From contig JBAZJB010000001.1 of the NCBI GenBank assembly GCA_041651575.1, positions 620,001 through 684,000 on the forward strand: a stretch of 64,000 nucleotides of DNA, read 5' to 3'. Under the pieces are notes generated by a model. The model was not told the origin of the DNA. It ran no database searches and saw nothing but the letters and a program-made list of their open reading frames with translations. Numbering within the stretch: position 1 is the stretch's first letter; each line of letters begins with the position of its first letter. Shown here one piece after another: positions 1 to 9,472 of the stretch. Source of the stretch: JAQUOT01 sp041651575 (GTDB taxonomy: Archaea > Nanobdellota > Nanobdellia > SCGC-AAA011-G17 > JAFCDX01). The position numbers were made by a program, and so were the translations under genes.

Positions 1-3000
1 GAAGAAGTAGCACAAGAAAAATTCTGCAAATTTAAAAATAAAATAGAAGCAATAGAAGTAGGATTAAGATTAGGGCTTGCTTATTTAACAAACGGGGTTG
101 TTTCTTCACCTTTAGAAGGTTTTGTAAAATTAGAAGCTAAAAAAAGAAAAGATGGAAAAGAATATTTATGTTTATATTTTTCAGGACCAATAAGATCTGC
201 AGGAACTACAGCAAGTTGCGCTTTTATTGGGTTGGCTGATTATGTAAGACTAAAATTAGGTTACGATGTTTATGATCCTACCCAAGAAGAAATTAAAAGA
301 GCTTCTTCAGAAATACATTATTTTCATGATAGAATTACTAATTTACAATATTTGCCTTCAGAACAAGAAATAGAATTTTTAACAAAAAATTTACCAATTC
401 AAATTGATGGAGATCCTTCAGAAGAAATTGAAGTACCAAATTATAAAGATCTAGAAAGAATTAAAGCAAACAAATTAAGAAGTGGTTATTGTTTGGTTAT
501 GGCAGAAGGTTTATCTCAAAAATTAGCTAAATTCTGGGGAAAGTTTTCTAAATGGAATAAAGAGTTTGGAATGGAACATTGGATATTTGCAGAACAATTT
601 GTGGATTTACAAAAGAAAATAAAAGCAGGTAAAGCAGTAATTTCTAAAGATGGAAGTTTAGTAAAACCTGATTTTACTTATATTAAAGATTTAGTTGCAG
701 GAAGACCTATACTCGGTTATCCTTTGAGAACAGGAACTTTTAGATTAAGATATGGAAGATCAAGAGTTTCTGGATTTTCTTCAGATGCAATATGTCCATC
801 AACAATGGCGGTTTTAAAAAATTATATTGCAATTGGGACACAATTAAGAACTGAAAGGCCTGGTAAATCTACTACTTTAGCTTCTTGTGATTCTATAGAA
901 GGACCGATTGTAAAATTAAAAGATGGTTCTGTAATATTTATAGAAAATGAAGAACATGCGAGACAAGTTTTAAGTGAGATAGAAGAAATTATTTTCTTAG
1001 GAGATATTTTAGTTAATTATGGAGATTTCTTAGATAGATCACATATGTTATTGCCTGCAGGATATTGTGAAGAGTGGTGGGCCTTAGAATTAGAAAAAGA
1101 ATTAAAAGAAAAAGACAAAGAAAAATATACTAAACTTTTATCTAATCCTATAAAAGAAAAGATTTCTGCTCAAGAAGCCATAAATATTTCTAGAGATTAC
1201 AAAATTCCTTTACATCCGAGATATACTTATCATTGGAAAGATATAAAAGTTGAACAATTACTAAGTTTATTAGATTGGTTAAAAACTGCAGTAATTAAAA
1301 AAGATAGAATAATTTTTCCTTTACAATACGATATTAAAAAAGATATTTCTGGCATAGATCCAAAAAGAGTTTTAGAAGTACTTGGAGTTCCCCACAAAGT
1401 TTCTGCTAAAGAGTATGTTGTTATAGAAAATGATTGGGCAGATGCTTTCAAAATAAGCCTAGGGTTTTATACAAAAGATTTTGATTATGATACAATTCAT
1501 AAAAAGATAGAAAAGAGTAAAGAATTAGATAATTTAGAAATTATAAATAAGCTTTCAGAAGTAAAAATAAGAGACAAATCTGGTTATTTTATTGGTTCTA
1601 GAATGGGTCGTCCTGAAAAATCTAAAATGAGAAAAATGACAGGAAGTCCACATACTTTATTTCCTGTTGGAGAAGAAGGAGGAAGATTAAGATGTTTTCA
1701 AGCAGCTTTAGAATTAGGAAGAATTACAGGAGATTTTCCAAATTATTATTGTGATAAATGTCAAAAAGAAACAATATATCCAAATTGTGAAGTTTGTAAT
1801 AATAAAACTAGAGAAATATGGGAATGTACTCTTTGTGGAAAATTAGATAAACAATGTATGAAAAAAGACCAAGAAGGAAATCCACATAAATGTTTTATGT
1901 ACAAAACAAAACCAATTGATATAAAACACTATTTTGATAATGCTTTAGAAAAATTAAAATTAGCTGAAGCACCACAATTAATCAAAGGAGTTAGAGGGGC
2001 GTTAAATGAACAACGTATTCCAGAACATTTAATAAAAGGAATTTTAAGGGCTTTACATAATATCTATGTTAACAAAGATGGAACTACTAGATATGATATG
2101 ACTGAAGCAACTATAACTCACTTCAAACCAAAAGAAATTGGAACTTCTATAGAAAAATTAAAAGAACTTGGATATGAAAAAGATGTTTATGGAAAAGATT
2201 TAGAAAACGAAGAACAAATACTTGAATTAAAATGCCAAGATGTTATCTTGCCTTCAAGTCCAGAATCTTTAGAAGAAGGGGCAGATATGATATTATATAG
2301 GGTTGCTAATTTTTTAGATGATTTACTTGTAAAACTTTATGGAGAAGAAAAATTCTATAATTTAAAATCTAAAAAAGATTTAGTTGGACATTTAGTTATT
2401 AGTTTAAGCCCACATACTGCAGCAGGAATTGTAGCAAGAATTATTGGATTTTCAAAGACTCAAGGATTCTATGCTCATCCTTTATTACATAGTGCAATGA
2501 GAAGAGATTGTGATGGGGATGAAGCAGGAGTTATGTTGATAATGGATGCTTTATTGAATTTTTCAAGAAAATTATTATCTAGTAAAAGAGGAGCAACACA
2601 AGACGAACCAATTATTTTATCTTCTATAATTGTTCCTGCAGAAGTTGATGATATGGTATTCAATATGGATACTGCTTTCAAATATCCTTTAGAATTTTAT
2701 GAAGCAGCAACGAATTATACCAAACCTGCAGATTTTAAATTGATTGAGACATTTAGATCTAGATTAAATAAACCAGAACAATATGAGGGACTTGGTTTTA
2801 CTCATGATACTTCGGATATTAATGCGGGAGTACATTGTTCTGTGTATAAAACAATTCCAAGCATGGAAGAAAAGGTTTTTGGACAAATGGAATTAGCAGA
2901 AAAAATAAGAGCTGTAGATGAAGTAGATGTAGCAAAATTAATAATTGATAGACATTTTATCAGAGACATTAAAGGTAATTTAAGAAAATTCTCACAACAA

Positions 3001-3261
3001 GAATTTAGGTGTGTTAATTGTAATGAAAAGTTTAGAAGACCTCCATTAAAAGGAACTTGTACAAAATGCAATGGAAAAATTATTTTTACAATATCTGAAG
3101 GATCTATAACAAAATATTTAGGTCCAAGTATGAGCTTAGCAGAGAAATATGAACTACCTCCATACTTAATTCAAGATTTAGAACTCACAAAACAGAGAAT
3201 TGAAAGTATGTTTGGAAAAGAAAAGGAAAAACAAGAAGGACTTGGTAGATGGTTTGGTTAG
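1..3261 (+). CDS. polC: DNA polymerase D large subunit (DP2), 5' end cut off by the window
   Basis: Catalytic subunit of the archaeal replicative polymerase PolD, which works with the small exonuclease subunit DP1 (not in this window). The frame is open from base 1 and already encodes the conserved GPIRSAGTT segment before the first in-frame TTG at 232, so that TTG is internal. The catalytic acidic motif (RDCDGDEAG) lies near 2506-2530. Internal cysteine clusters sit near 1749-1900, and a zinc-binding CVNC...CTKC pair near 3009-3075. No intein is seen. About 1086 residues are visible, close to the family length of 1100-1300, so only a short N-terminus is missing. Confidence 0.97.
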   Translation, partial: EEVAQEKFCKFKNKIEAIEVGLRLGLAYLTNGVVSSPLEGFVKLEAKKRKDGKEYLCLYFSGPIRSAGTTASCAFIGLADYVRLKLGYDVYDPTQEEIKRASSEIHYFHDRITNLQYLPSEQEIEFLTKNLPIQIDGDPSEEIEVPNYKDLERIKANKLRSGYCLVMAEGLSQKLAKFWGKFSKWNKEFGMEHWIFAEQFVDLQKKIKAGKAVISKDGSLVKPDFTYIKDLVAGRPILGYPLRTGTFRLRYGRSRVSGFSSDAICPSTMAVLKNYIAIGTQLRTERPGKSTTLASCDSIEGPIVKLKDGSVIFIENEEHARQVLSEIEEIIFLGDILVNYGDFLDRSHMLLPAGYCEEWWALELEKELKEKDKEKYTKLLSNPIKEKISAQEAINISRDYKIPLHPRYTYHWKDIKVEQLLSLLDWLKTAVIKKDRIIFPLQYDIKKDISGIDPKRVLEVLGVPHKVSAKEYVVIENDWADAFKISLGFYTKDFDYDTIHKKIEKSKELDNLEIINKLSEVKIRDKSGYFIGSRMGRPEKSKMRKMTGSPHTLFPVGEEGGRLRCFQAALELGRITGDFPNYYCDKCQKETIYPNCEVCNNKTREIWECTLCGKLDKQCMKKDQEGNPHKCFMYKTKPIDIKHYFDNALEKLKLAEAPQLIKGVRGALNEQRIPEHLIKGILRALHNIYVNKDGTTRYDMTEATITHFKPKEIGTSIEKLKELGYEKDVYGKDLENEEQILELKCQDVILPSSPESLEEGADMILYRVANFLDDLLVKLYGEEKFYNLKSKKDLVGHLVISLSPHTAAGIVARIIGFSKTQGFYAHPLLHSAMRRDCDGDEAGVMLIMDALLNFSRKLLSSKRGATQDEPIILSSIIVPAEVDDMVFNMDTAFKYPLEFYEAATNYTKPADFKLIETFRSRLNKPEQYEGLGFTHDTSDINAGVHCSVYKTIPSMEEKVFGQMELAEKIRAVDEVDVAKLIIDRHFIRDIKGNLRKFSQQEFRCVNCNEKFRRPPLKGTCTKCNGKIIFTISEGSITKYLGPSMSLAEKYELPPYLIQDLELTKQRIESMFGKEKEKQEGLGRWFG

Positions 3262-3267
3262 AAATGT

Positions 3268-3777
3268 TTAAATTCTTTCACAAATATAAGGAGATTCTTG
3301 CTTACTGCCTGCATTTTTCATAATTTCATATGAAACGGCAATATTAAAAAGACTCCCTTCTAACATATGACATAAATATTTTGCATAAAATTTCTTTGGA
3401 TATTCGGTTTTATCACTACTTTCATTATACTGCTTTTTCTCAGAAGCAAGTTCTTCATTTATAAATTCCTCATTATTTTTTCTTCCTCTTATTTTAATGA
3501 TATCAAATATTTTCTTAGTTTTTTTATCATAATGTATGCTTGTAATAGAAAAAATACTTTCTCCTTTATAATCTTCTCTTAATATACCGAATGCAATATT
3601 TAATCCTTTTTCCCCACAACCCCCTTTAATTTCACCAAAATAATGACAGAAAATATCTCTTGAATAAGGTTTTCTAGGAAGCGAATTTATAGGTCTATAT
3701 TTTTTTTCATCTTCTACTAATTCTTCTAAAGAAGTAAACTTTTGACCAAAACAATTTGTTTTATATTGTTTTTTCAT
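3268..3777 (-). CDS. Hypothetical protein, 169 aa
   Basis: I do not recognise a family. The product is soluble and highly charged, with a glycine/cysteine patch (GGCGEKG) near residues 52-58 and further single cysteines, but no complete zinc motif. It converges on polC and ends six bases from that gene's stop. The ATG at 3777 follows an AT-rich region shared with the divergent gene at 3889. The even codon pattern and full length support a real gene; function is unknown. Confidence 0.65.
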   Translation of the reverse strand: MKKQYKTNCFGQKFTSLEELVEDEKKYRPINSLPRKPYSRDIFCHYFGEIKGGCGEKGLNIAFGILREDYKGESIFSITSIHYDKKTKKIFDIIKIRGRKNNEEFINEELASEKKQYNESSDKTEYPKKFYAKYLCHMLEGSLFNIAVSYEIMKNAGSKQESPYICERI

Positions 3778-3857
3778 TATAAACTAAAAAAGAATTGTTT
3801 ATTTAAATATTTATTTAATAGAAAACCACAATTAAAATTCAAGAATATTCATAAAAA

Positions 3858-3869
3858 GGTTTAAATACC
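3858..3869 (+). promoter_or_regulatory. TATA box for the 3889 gene
   Basis: GGTTTAAATACC lies 31 bases before the ATG at 3889. The same core, GTTTAAATACCT, recurs at 4646-4657, 30 bases before the next gene's ATG at 4676. The spacing suits archaeal TBP/TFB start-site selection at or just before the start codon, giving leaderless mRNAs. Confidence 0.6.
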
Positions 3870-3888
3870 TACTTTTAATATAAAATTT

Positions 3889-4626
3889 ATGATTAAATTA
3901 AAGAAAAAATCTTATTTAATTTTACTCTTAGTTTTTGTTTTATTAATAATAATTTTGGTTTTTATTGGGTTGAATATAACTAATTGGACCATAAAAAAAG
4001 AATTAATCGATAAATTAGATCAACAAACCCTTCCTTTAGAATATGGTATTCATTATTCTTCTGGCCAGGGTGGAAAATGGAATTCAAGCCATGAAAAATA
4101 TCAATTTGAAGTAAATAACGAAAAAATTGAATTTTTTAATTCTATAAAATATGCTAGAGGTATGACTTATTATAATTGTTTTCAATCTATTGAAAAAGGA
4201 ATAAGTGAATGTAAATGTCAAACTAATAAAGAAACTCTTATTAAAAACGGCACTGAAATACAAACCATTAAAATTATGAATGAGTGTGGGGATCATAAAG
4301 TTAATCTTAATGAAGTTTTAACAATATCTGAATTAACAAAAAAATTAAAAGAAGAAGTTTCTAATTGGAAAAAGATTGAGAAATTAGATAATTGTTTTAA
4401 AATTAACCCGAAAGAACCCCATTATGAATGTTTTAAACCAGAACCATATGAATATGAACTTTGTTTTGATGAAAATTTTATAATTCGTTATGTTAAATTA
4501 GATCCTTGTTCTGTTTGGAATACTCCTACTATTTGGAAAATTATGCCTTTGCCTATAGAAAAAATGTCAAAAGAAGATTTTTTTGATGAGAAGGAATATA
4601 TGTTTGAGGAAGAATACATAAAATAA
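3889..4626 (+). CDS. Membrane-anchored hypothetical protein, 245 aa
   Basis: Lysine-rich start followed by one strong transmembrane segment (about residues 8-28), then a mostly hydrophilic exterior domain with at least eight cysteines. These include CFQ, CKC and a C-terminal group around CFKPEPYEYELCFDE, suggesting disulfides or metal in an extracellular domain. I do not recognise a family. It has its own TATA box at 3858 and probably almost no leader. The neighbour downstream is a separate small transporter with a near-identical promoter core. Confidence 0.7.
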   Translation: MIKLKKKSYLILLLVFVLLIIILVFIGLNITNWTIKKELIDKLDQQTLPLEYGIHYSSGQGGKWNSSHEKYQFEVNNEKIEFFNSIKYARGMTYYNCFQSIEKGISECKCQTNKETLIKNGTEIQTIKIMNECGDHKVNLNEVLTISELTKKLKEEVSNWKKIEKLDNCFKINPKEPHYECFKPEPYEYELCFDENFIIRYVKLDPCSVWNTPTIWKIMPLPIEKMSKEDFFDEKEYMFEEEYIK

Positions 4627-4645
4627 TTAATTATATTAAAGATAA

Positions 4646-4657
4646 GTTTAAATACCT
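4646..4657 (+). promoter_or_regulatory. TATA box for the 4676 gene
   Basis: GTTTAAATACCT, identical to the core at 3859-3870, placed 30 bases upstream of the ATG at 4676. This implies a leaderless or very short-leader mRNA. Confidence 0.55.
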
Positions 4658-4675
4658 CTTTTTAATCTAAACTTT

Positions 4676-5233
4676 ATGAATAAAAAATTGAAGGTACTTC
4701 TTTATAGCAATAATTTATGGATGTTAGCTGAAGGAATGTTAGGTCCTTTATTTGCAGTTTTTGCTCAGAACATTGGTGGAAGTGTTTTAGATATTTCTTG
4801 GGCATGGGCCATTTATTTAATGGTTACAGGATTTTTAGTTATTTTATTTGGAAAAATATCGGATCACAATAATTGGATTGGAAGAGAAAAAATAATGTTG
4901 ATGGGTTATTTATTAAATGCAACTTTTGTAATATCTTATTTATTTGTTTCTAAACCTTGGCATTTATTTTTAGTACAAATTGGATTAGGAATGTCCGTAG
5001 CATTAACAATGCCTACTTGGAATGCCTTATTTGCTAAATTTGAAGACAAAAATAAAGAATGTTCTTCTTGGGGATTGGCAGGAGGAGAAGCAAGAATAAC
5101 TAATGGAATAGCAATTTTAATTGGCGGATTAATTGTTACTTTTTTATCTTTTAAAGTTTTATTTGTTACAATGGGAATTATACAAATAATTAATTGTATT
5201 TACTTATCTAGAATTTTAAAGTATAAAAAATAA
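4676..5233 (+). CDS. Half-size MFS-type transporter, 185 aa (six TM)
   Basis: Six predicted transmembrane helices. Between helices 2 and 3 is a recognisable major facilitator motif A (GKISDHNNWIGREKI). Usual MFS proteins have 12 helices and about 400 residues, so this corresponds to the N-terminal six-helix bundle only. The sequence after the stop at 5233 is occupied by the convergent TctA-family gene, which overlaps by 18 bases, so no second half follows. It may dimerise, or may be a truncated but maintained gene. Substrate cannot be inferred. Confidence 0.7.
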   Translation: MNKKLKVLLYSNNLWMLAEGMLGPLFAVFAQNIGGSVLDISWAWAIYLMVTGFLVILFGKISDHNNWIGREKIMLMGYLLNATFVISYLFVSKPWHLFLVQIGLGMSVALTMPTWNALFAKFEDKNKECSSWGLAGGEARITNGIAILIGGLIVTFLSFKVLFVTMGIIQIINCIYLSRILKYKK

Positions 5234-6409
5234 AATTACTGGAAGCAATAGACATCCCATCATATGATTTCTTCCTACACCTTTAAAGGCAGGCAACATT
5301 CCAACTAGAGTCGAAACTACTAAAACACAAAATCCAAAAACTCCAGATAATATAAAACACAAAATTATAATAAAAATTATTATTGCAATACAAGTTGCTT
5401 GGTAATTTATTTTTGTCATTAACATTGCTGCATATTTAGCAATCCCCATAGTTAGTAAAGTTGCAATAGCACCAACAACTAAAGCAACTCCAACAAACAA
5501 AATTAAATCATTTAAAGTTAATTCTTTTAATAATTTTTGAATTGCAACAATTGAACCAGATCTAGCTTTACTAATTGTGTAGAGACCTACAATTGATAAA
5601 AACATAACAATGGAATCTATAGAGCCTACCAAAATTAACCATTCTCTTTTTGACCATTCTTTTGAAAAACTTGAAGCAGTAATTGCTGCTTGTGAACCTC
5701 CTAGTCCAGGTAATAAACCACAAAGTAAACTAGCGACTAATCCAGAACCAATACATTTGAATAAACTTTTATTTGGTAAATCTTCTATTTTTATTTCTTG
5801 GGGAGGAATATTTATTTTATCTTTCAAACTAGTTAATAGTCCGCTTGTTCCAAATAATCCAGACAATAAAGGAAATAAAGGATCTTTTATATTTGAAGTT
5901 AAAACTAAAATACCCAATACTCCAGAAATTAAGAAAAAGGTTAATGCCCAAAATCTTTGTTTGTCTCTAAAGACTAAAAATATAGAAATTAGAATTAAAA
6001 TATAAACAATAATATTTTCTATTAAAGAATAAGCTAAAGGAATAATTATAATTAATAAAGGCAAAACAAGAATAACTCCAATTAATCCAAGCAATCCACC
6101 AATCAAAGTTAATTTTACTGCTTCATAACCTCTACCTTCTAATAATAAAGCATGTCCTGGTAAAACCGATAATATTGTAGATTCTTCTGGGGCTCCAAGA
6201 AAGATTGCTGGAATGGCATTTGTAAATGTATGAACAATTGACATAGAAATAATAAAAACACTTATTACAATTGGGCTAGCAATTTCTAATAACATAGCAG
6301 AAAATGAAATTATTAAAACAGTAACTAAATTTATATGGACTCCTGGACAAATTCCAGTAAAAATGCCAAAACCCATTCCAATTAACATTGCAATAATTAT
6401 TTCAATCAT
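5216..6409 (-). CDS. TctA/DUF112-family integral membrane protein
   Basis: Very hydrophobic 397-residue protein with about ten transmembrane segments. It has the family's repeated glycine/proline signatures: an early GICPGVH segment near residues 20-26 and a second GLLPGLGGSQAA segment near 231-242. These match the archaeal TctA (tripartite tricarboxylate transporter large permease) family. No TctB or TctC partner is visible; instead the upstream neighbour encodes a small OB-fold exported protein, and the two genes overlap by ATGA. Substrate unknown. Confidence 0.85.
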   Translation of the reverse strand: MIEIIIAMLIGMGFGIFTGICPGVHINLVTVLIISFSAMLLEIASPIVISVFIISMSIVHTFTNAIPAIFLGAPEESTILSVLPGHALLLEGRGYEAVKLTLIGGLLGLIGVILVLPLLIIIIPLAYSLIENIIVYILILISIFLVFRDKQRFWALTFFLISGVLGILVLTSNIKDPLFPLLSGLFGTSGLLTSLKDKINIPPQEIKIEDLPNKSLFKCIGSGLVASLLCGLLPGLGGSQAAITASSFSKEWSKREWLILVGSIDSIVMFLSIVGLYTISKARSGSIVAIQKLLKELTLNDLILFVGVALVVGAIATLLTMGIAKYAAMLMTKINYQATCIAIIIFIIILCFILSGVFGFCVLVVSTLVGMLPAFKGVGRNHMMGCLLLPVILFFIL

Positions 6410-6768
6410 TTTAATTCAATCCTCTTTGCAATTATTTCTAATTGGTCTTGATATTCTGTAACGCTTCCAGAAACTTCTACAAAAGAATTTTTTCTTAAAT
6501 CTAAAGGTTCTTTTTTAAAAATTAAAACAGTAATTTTATCCGAATTTTCTTTTATGTTTAAAATATACAATCCTTGCGTTTCTGTAATGCTTGTAATAGT
6601 ACCGGAAATTCTTACTTTTTGGTCTAACATTTTAGAATTAATCTCTTTAATAGAATATTCGTCATATTTCAAGTCTTCACAATACAAAGATAGCATTAAA
6701 AGACATATTAGGCTAAGGCACAAGCAAATATTGAATAATTGGTCATTATCCATACAAAATAGGAACAT
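6406..6768 (-). CDS. Exported or membrane-anchored OB-fold protein
   Basis: An N-terminal hydrophobic segment (residues about 9-28, with cysteines) looks like a signal or anchor. The C-terminal 75 residues form a typical small OB-fold beta pattern (KVRISGTITSI...FVEVSGSVTEY), as in the tRNA_anti-like nucleic-acid-binding family. ATG at 6768 or the in-frame ATG at 6753 could be used; the AT-rich TATA-like stretch near 6775-6785 favours 6753. The gene is translationally coupled (ATGA) to the TctA-like permease. Confidence 0.7.
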   Translation of the reverse strand: MFLFCMDNDQLFNICLCLSLICLLMLSLYCEDLKYDEYSIKEINSKMLDQKVRISGTITSITETQGLYILNIKENSDKITVLIFKKEPLDLRKNSFVEVSGSVTEYQDQLEIIAKRIELK

Positions 6769-6797
6769 TTATATTTTATATTTATTTGTAGTTTTTT

Positions 6798-7808
6798 ATG
6801 GATAGGTTCGAATTGATAAAAAGGAATACTGTAGAGATTGTAGAAGAACAAGAATTAAAAGAATTATTAAAAAAGAAGAAAAATCCTTCTGGTTATGTTG
6901 GTCTTGCTTGTTCTGGGAGAGTTCATATAGGTTATTTTATTCCAATGACTAAAGTAGCAGATTTCCTTAATGCTGGATTTAAATTTAAAATATTACTTGC
7001 AGACATACATGCACATTTAGATGATCAAAAAACCCCTTTTCATTTATTAGATGCAAGAGTAAAATATTACAAAGAAGCTATTACAGGGATTTTAGAATCT
7101 CTTGGGGCAAATACTAAAAATTTAGAGTTCGTAAAAGGAAGCGATTTTGAATTATTGCCTGATTATATGTTAGACGTTTTAAAATTATCTGCATTAACAA
7201 CTTTTGATAGATCTAAAAGGGCAGCATCTGAAGTCGTAAGATTTGGAGAAAATCCAAAATTATCTGGATTTATTTATCCTTTATTACAAGCTTTGGATGA
7301 ACAATATCTAGATGTTGATGTTCAATATGGTGGAATAGATCAAAGAAAAATATTAATGTATGCTCGTGAATATCTACCCAAACTAGATTACAAACCAAGA
7401 ATAGAAGTAATGACTCCTTTATTACCTAGTTTGACTGGAGAAGGAAAAATGTCTTCATCTAGTTCAAATAAAATAGATATTATTGATTCTGAACAAGAAG
7501 TTATAAGAAAAATGAATGGAGCTTTTTGTCCTGTTGGAATAGTAGAAAACAACGGAGTACTTGCTTTTGTAAGATATGTTATTTTCCCAACCAAAAACAA
7601 ATTTATTATTAAAAGAGATAAGAAATTCGGTGGAGATGTGACTTACAAAAATTATGAAGATTTGGAAAAGGATTTCGTAGATAAAAAATTACATCCTCAA
7701 GATTTAAAAAATTCTTTGGCAGCAGAAATTAATTTGCTTCTTAACCCAATAAGAAAAATATTTGAGAAAAATAAAAAATTAATACAAGAAGCATATCCTT
7801 CTAATTAA
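6798..7808 (+). CDS. tyrS: Tyrosine--tRNA ligase
   Basis: Class I aminoacyl-tRNA synthetase charging tRNA-Tyr. The HIGH signature is HIGY at residues 43-46 and the KMSKS-like loop is KMSSS near residue 217. At 336 residues it has the compact archaeal/eukaryotic-type length with no bacterial S4 domain. The binding-pocket segment QYGGIDQRKI is also present. A TATA-like stretch at 6769-6785 lies just upstream, and the ATG at 6798 leaves almost no leader. The next gene starts one base after its stop. Confidence 0.95.
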   Translation: MDRFELIKRNTVEIVEEQELKELLKKKKNPSGYVGLACSGRVHIGYFIPMTKVADFLNAGFKFKILLADIHAHLDDQKTPFHLLDARVKYYKEAITGILESLGANTKNLEFVKGSDFELLPDYMLDVLKLSALTTFDRSKRAASEVVRFGENPKLSGFIYPLLQALDEQYLDVDVQYGGIDQRKILMYAREYLPKLDYKPRIEVMTPLLPSLTGEGKMSSSSSNKIDIIDSEQEVIRKMNGAFCPVGIVENNGVLAFVRYVIFPTKNKFIIKRDKKFGGDVTYKNYEDLEKDFVDKKLHPQDLKNSLAAEINLLLNPIRKIFEKNKKLIQEAYPSN

Positions 7809-7809
7809 A

Positions 7810-8556
7810 ATGAATATAATTAAAATAGAAACTTCTCAAGGAAGTCTTGGTAAAAATATTGGTTGCGAGGAAGCACCTGGTTTAATAGTAAAAGAATTAA
7901 AATTAAGTGCAGATTCTGTTGATGTAATTAATAATAATTTAGAAGAAACTAATAATAATATATATGAAAAAGCTAAATCTGTTAAAGGAAATACAATTTT
8001 TATTGGAGGAGATCATTCTATGACTTATTCTACTTTCAAAGCTTTTGCAGAAGGAAAGAAAAATCCAGGATTAATTATATTTGATGCACATATAGATGGA
8101 GTTAACAATTTTAATCCTCCAACACATGAAGATTTTTTAAAAGTCCTAGTAGAAACTAAGATATTGAAATCAGAAAATATAATTTTAATAGGAACAAGGG
8201 CTTTTAATGAAATAGAAACAGCTTTCTTAAATAAATATAAAATTCAATATTACAAACCAGAGCAAATATTTACAAATATGGAAGATGTTTGTGATGTAAT
8301 AATGGAAAAAGCAAGAGGCTTTTCTAATTTGTATATAAGTTTAGATATTGATGTTTTAGATCCTGCTTATGCTCCTGGAACAGGTTATCCTGAGATAAAT
8401 GGACTTAATACCCAACAACTATTTTATTTCTTAAAAAGGTTAAAACTCTTAAAGAACTTGGAATGGTTTGATTTAGTTGAAATTAATCCAAAATTAGACT
8501 CAAGAAACATAACTATAAAAACCGGAGTAGAAATAATAAAATTGATGTTACAATGA
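7810..8556 (+). CDS. Arginase/agmatinase-fold ureohydrolase
   Basis: Binuclear manganese hydrolase family. All metal-ligand motifs are visible: GGDHS, DAHID, and SLDIDVLDPAYAPGTGYPE. At 248 residues it is shorter than typical arginases or agmatinases (about 300), lacking part of the N-terminus. The substrate (arginine, agmatine, formiminoglutamate or another guanidino compound) cannot be told from sequence. It sits one base after tyrS and overlaps thpR by ATGA, so the three are probably one transcript. Confidence 0.88.
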   Translation: MNIIKIETSQGSLGKNIGCEEAPGLIVKELKLSADSVDVINNNLEETNNNIYEKAKSVKGNTIFIGGDHSMTYSTFKAFAEGKKNPGLIIFDAHIDGVNNFNPPTHEDFLKVLVETKILKSENIILIGTRAFNEIETAFLNKYKIQYYKPEQIFTNMEDVCDVIMEKARGFSNLYISLDIDVLDPAYAPGTGYPEINGLNTQQLFYFLKRLKLLKNLEWFDLVEINPKLDSRNITIKTGVEIIKLMLQ

Positions 8557-9092
8557 GAGTTTTCATAGGAATTAAATTGCCTCAAGAAGTAAGAGATTAT
8601 ATTTTTGATTTAGAAAAAGAAATAAGTAAATTGCCTGCTAAAATAAAATTTGTACATAAAAAGAATTTACATGTAACTTTAAAGTTTATTGATGAAATAA
8701 GTGAAGATAAATTAAAAATAGTTAAAGATAGATTAAAAAAATTTAAATTTAAAAAATTTCCTTCTGCCTTAATGCAATTAGATTTCTTTCCCAATAAAAA
8801 CAATATAAGAGTTTTATGGGCAGGAATAGATAATAAGAATCCCTTTTATGATATACAAAAACAAATAGATGATGACTTAAGAGACATATTAAACCCTGAA
8901 GAAAAATTCCATCCACATATAACTCTTGGAAGGATAAAATTCATTAAAAATCCAGAAGAATTTCAAGAAAAAATAACAAACGTAGTTATTAAGCCTTTAA
9001 AGTTTGAAATAAATCAATTCTGTTTGTTCGAAAGTACTCTTACTAAAGATGGTCCAGAATATAATGTTCTTGAAACTTATGATTTAGAATAG
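8553..9092 (+). CDS. thpR: RNA 2',3'-cyclic phosphodiesterase (2H/LigT family)
   Basis: Two HxTx motifs mark the 2H phosphoesterase superfamily: HVTL at residues 40-43 and HITL at 122-125. Length (179 aa) and the opening MRVFIGIKLP match ThpR, which opens 2',3'-cyclic phosphates at RNA ends and has 2'-5' RNA ligase activity in vitro. The start overlaps the stop of the arginase-fold gene, indicating coupling. Confidence 0.92.
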   Translation: MRVFIGIKLPQEVRDYIFDLEKEISKLPAKIKFVHKKNLHVTLKFIDEISEDKLKIVKDRLKKFKFKKFPSALMQLDFFPNKNNIRVLWAGIDNKNPFYDIQKQIDDDLRDILNPEEKFHPHITLGRIKFIKNPEEFQEKITNVVIKPLKFEINQFCLFESTLTKDGPEYNVLETYDLE

Positions 9093-9130
9093 AAATCTAT
9101 ATTAATAAACAAAAATTATTATCTTTTTTA

Positions 9131-9472
9131 ATGGACATCGAAAAATTAACTGAAGACTTATATGAACAGGTTTCTAAGGAACAAATTAATTTAGTTATAG
9201 TCCAAAATGCCGGAGATGTTAATAATTTAAAGGAATTTTACGATCAATTAAGAAAAAGATTTAAAGAAGATCCTTTTACTTGTTACGAGTATGTTCCAGA
9301 TGAAAAAGGATTTATCAATGACATTAAAAAATGTGATGTAGATAGGGTATATTTGATTGCAGATTGGAATAAATACTTTAATCCTGCTACTTTAAACAAA
9401 CTAAAAAAATCGGGAATAAGAGGAAAGATAATAGATTATACAAAAATTAAGAAAACAAAAAAAGCAGCCTAA
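9131..9472 (+). CDS. Hypothetical protein, 113 aa
   Basis: Soluble alpha/beta-looking protein with alternating short strands (INLVIVQNAG, DRVYLIADW) and a basic C-terminal tail (KKTKKAA). No family recognised. It is separated from thpR by 38 AT-rich bases that could hold a weak promoter, and its stop overlaps by four bases the stop of the convergent ERCC4 nuclease gene. Confidence 0.65.
   Translation: MDIEKLTEDLYEQVSKEQINLVIVQNAGDVNNLKEFYDQLRKRFKEDPFTCYEYVPDEKGFINDIKKCDVDRVYLIADWNKYFNPATLNKLKKSGIRGKIIDYTKIKKTKKAA

Noticed and set aside
232..234. TTG at 232 as the polC start
   Set aside because: The same frame is open back to base 1 and encodes conserved DP2 sequence (GPIRSAGTT) upstream; the true start is outside the window.
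5610..6005. 131-codon plus-strand frame
   Set aside because: It is antisense within the well-supported TctA-family gene and shows no recognisable protein features.
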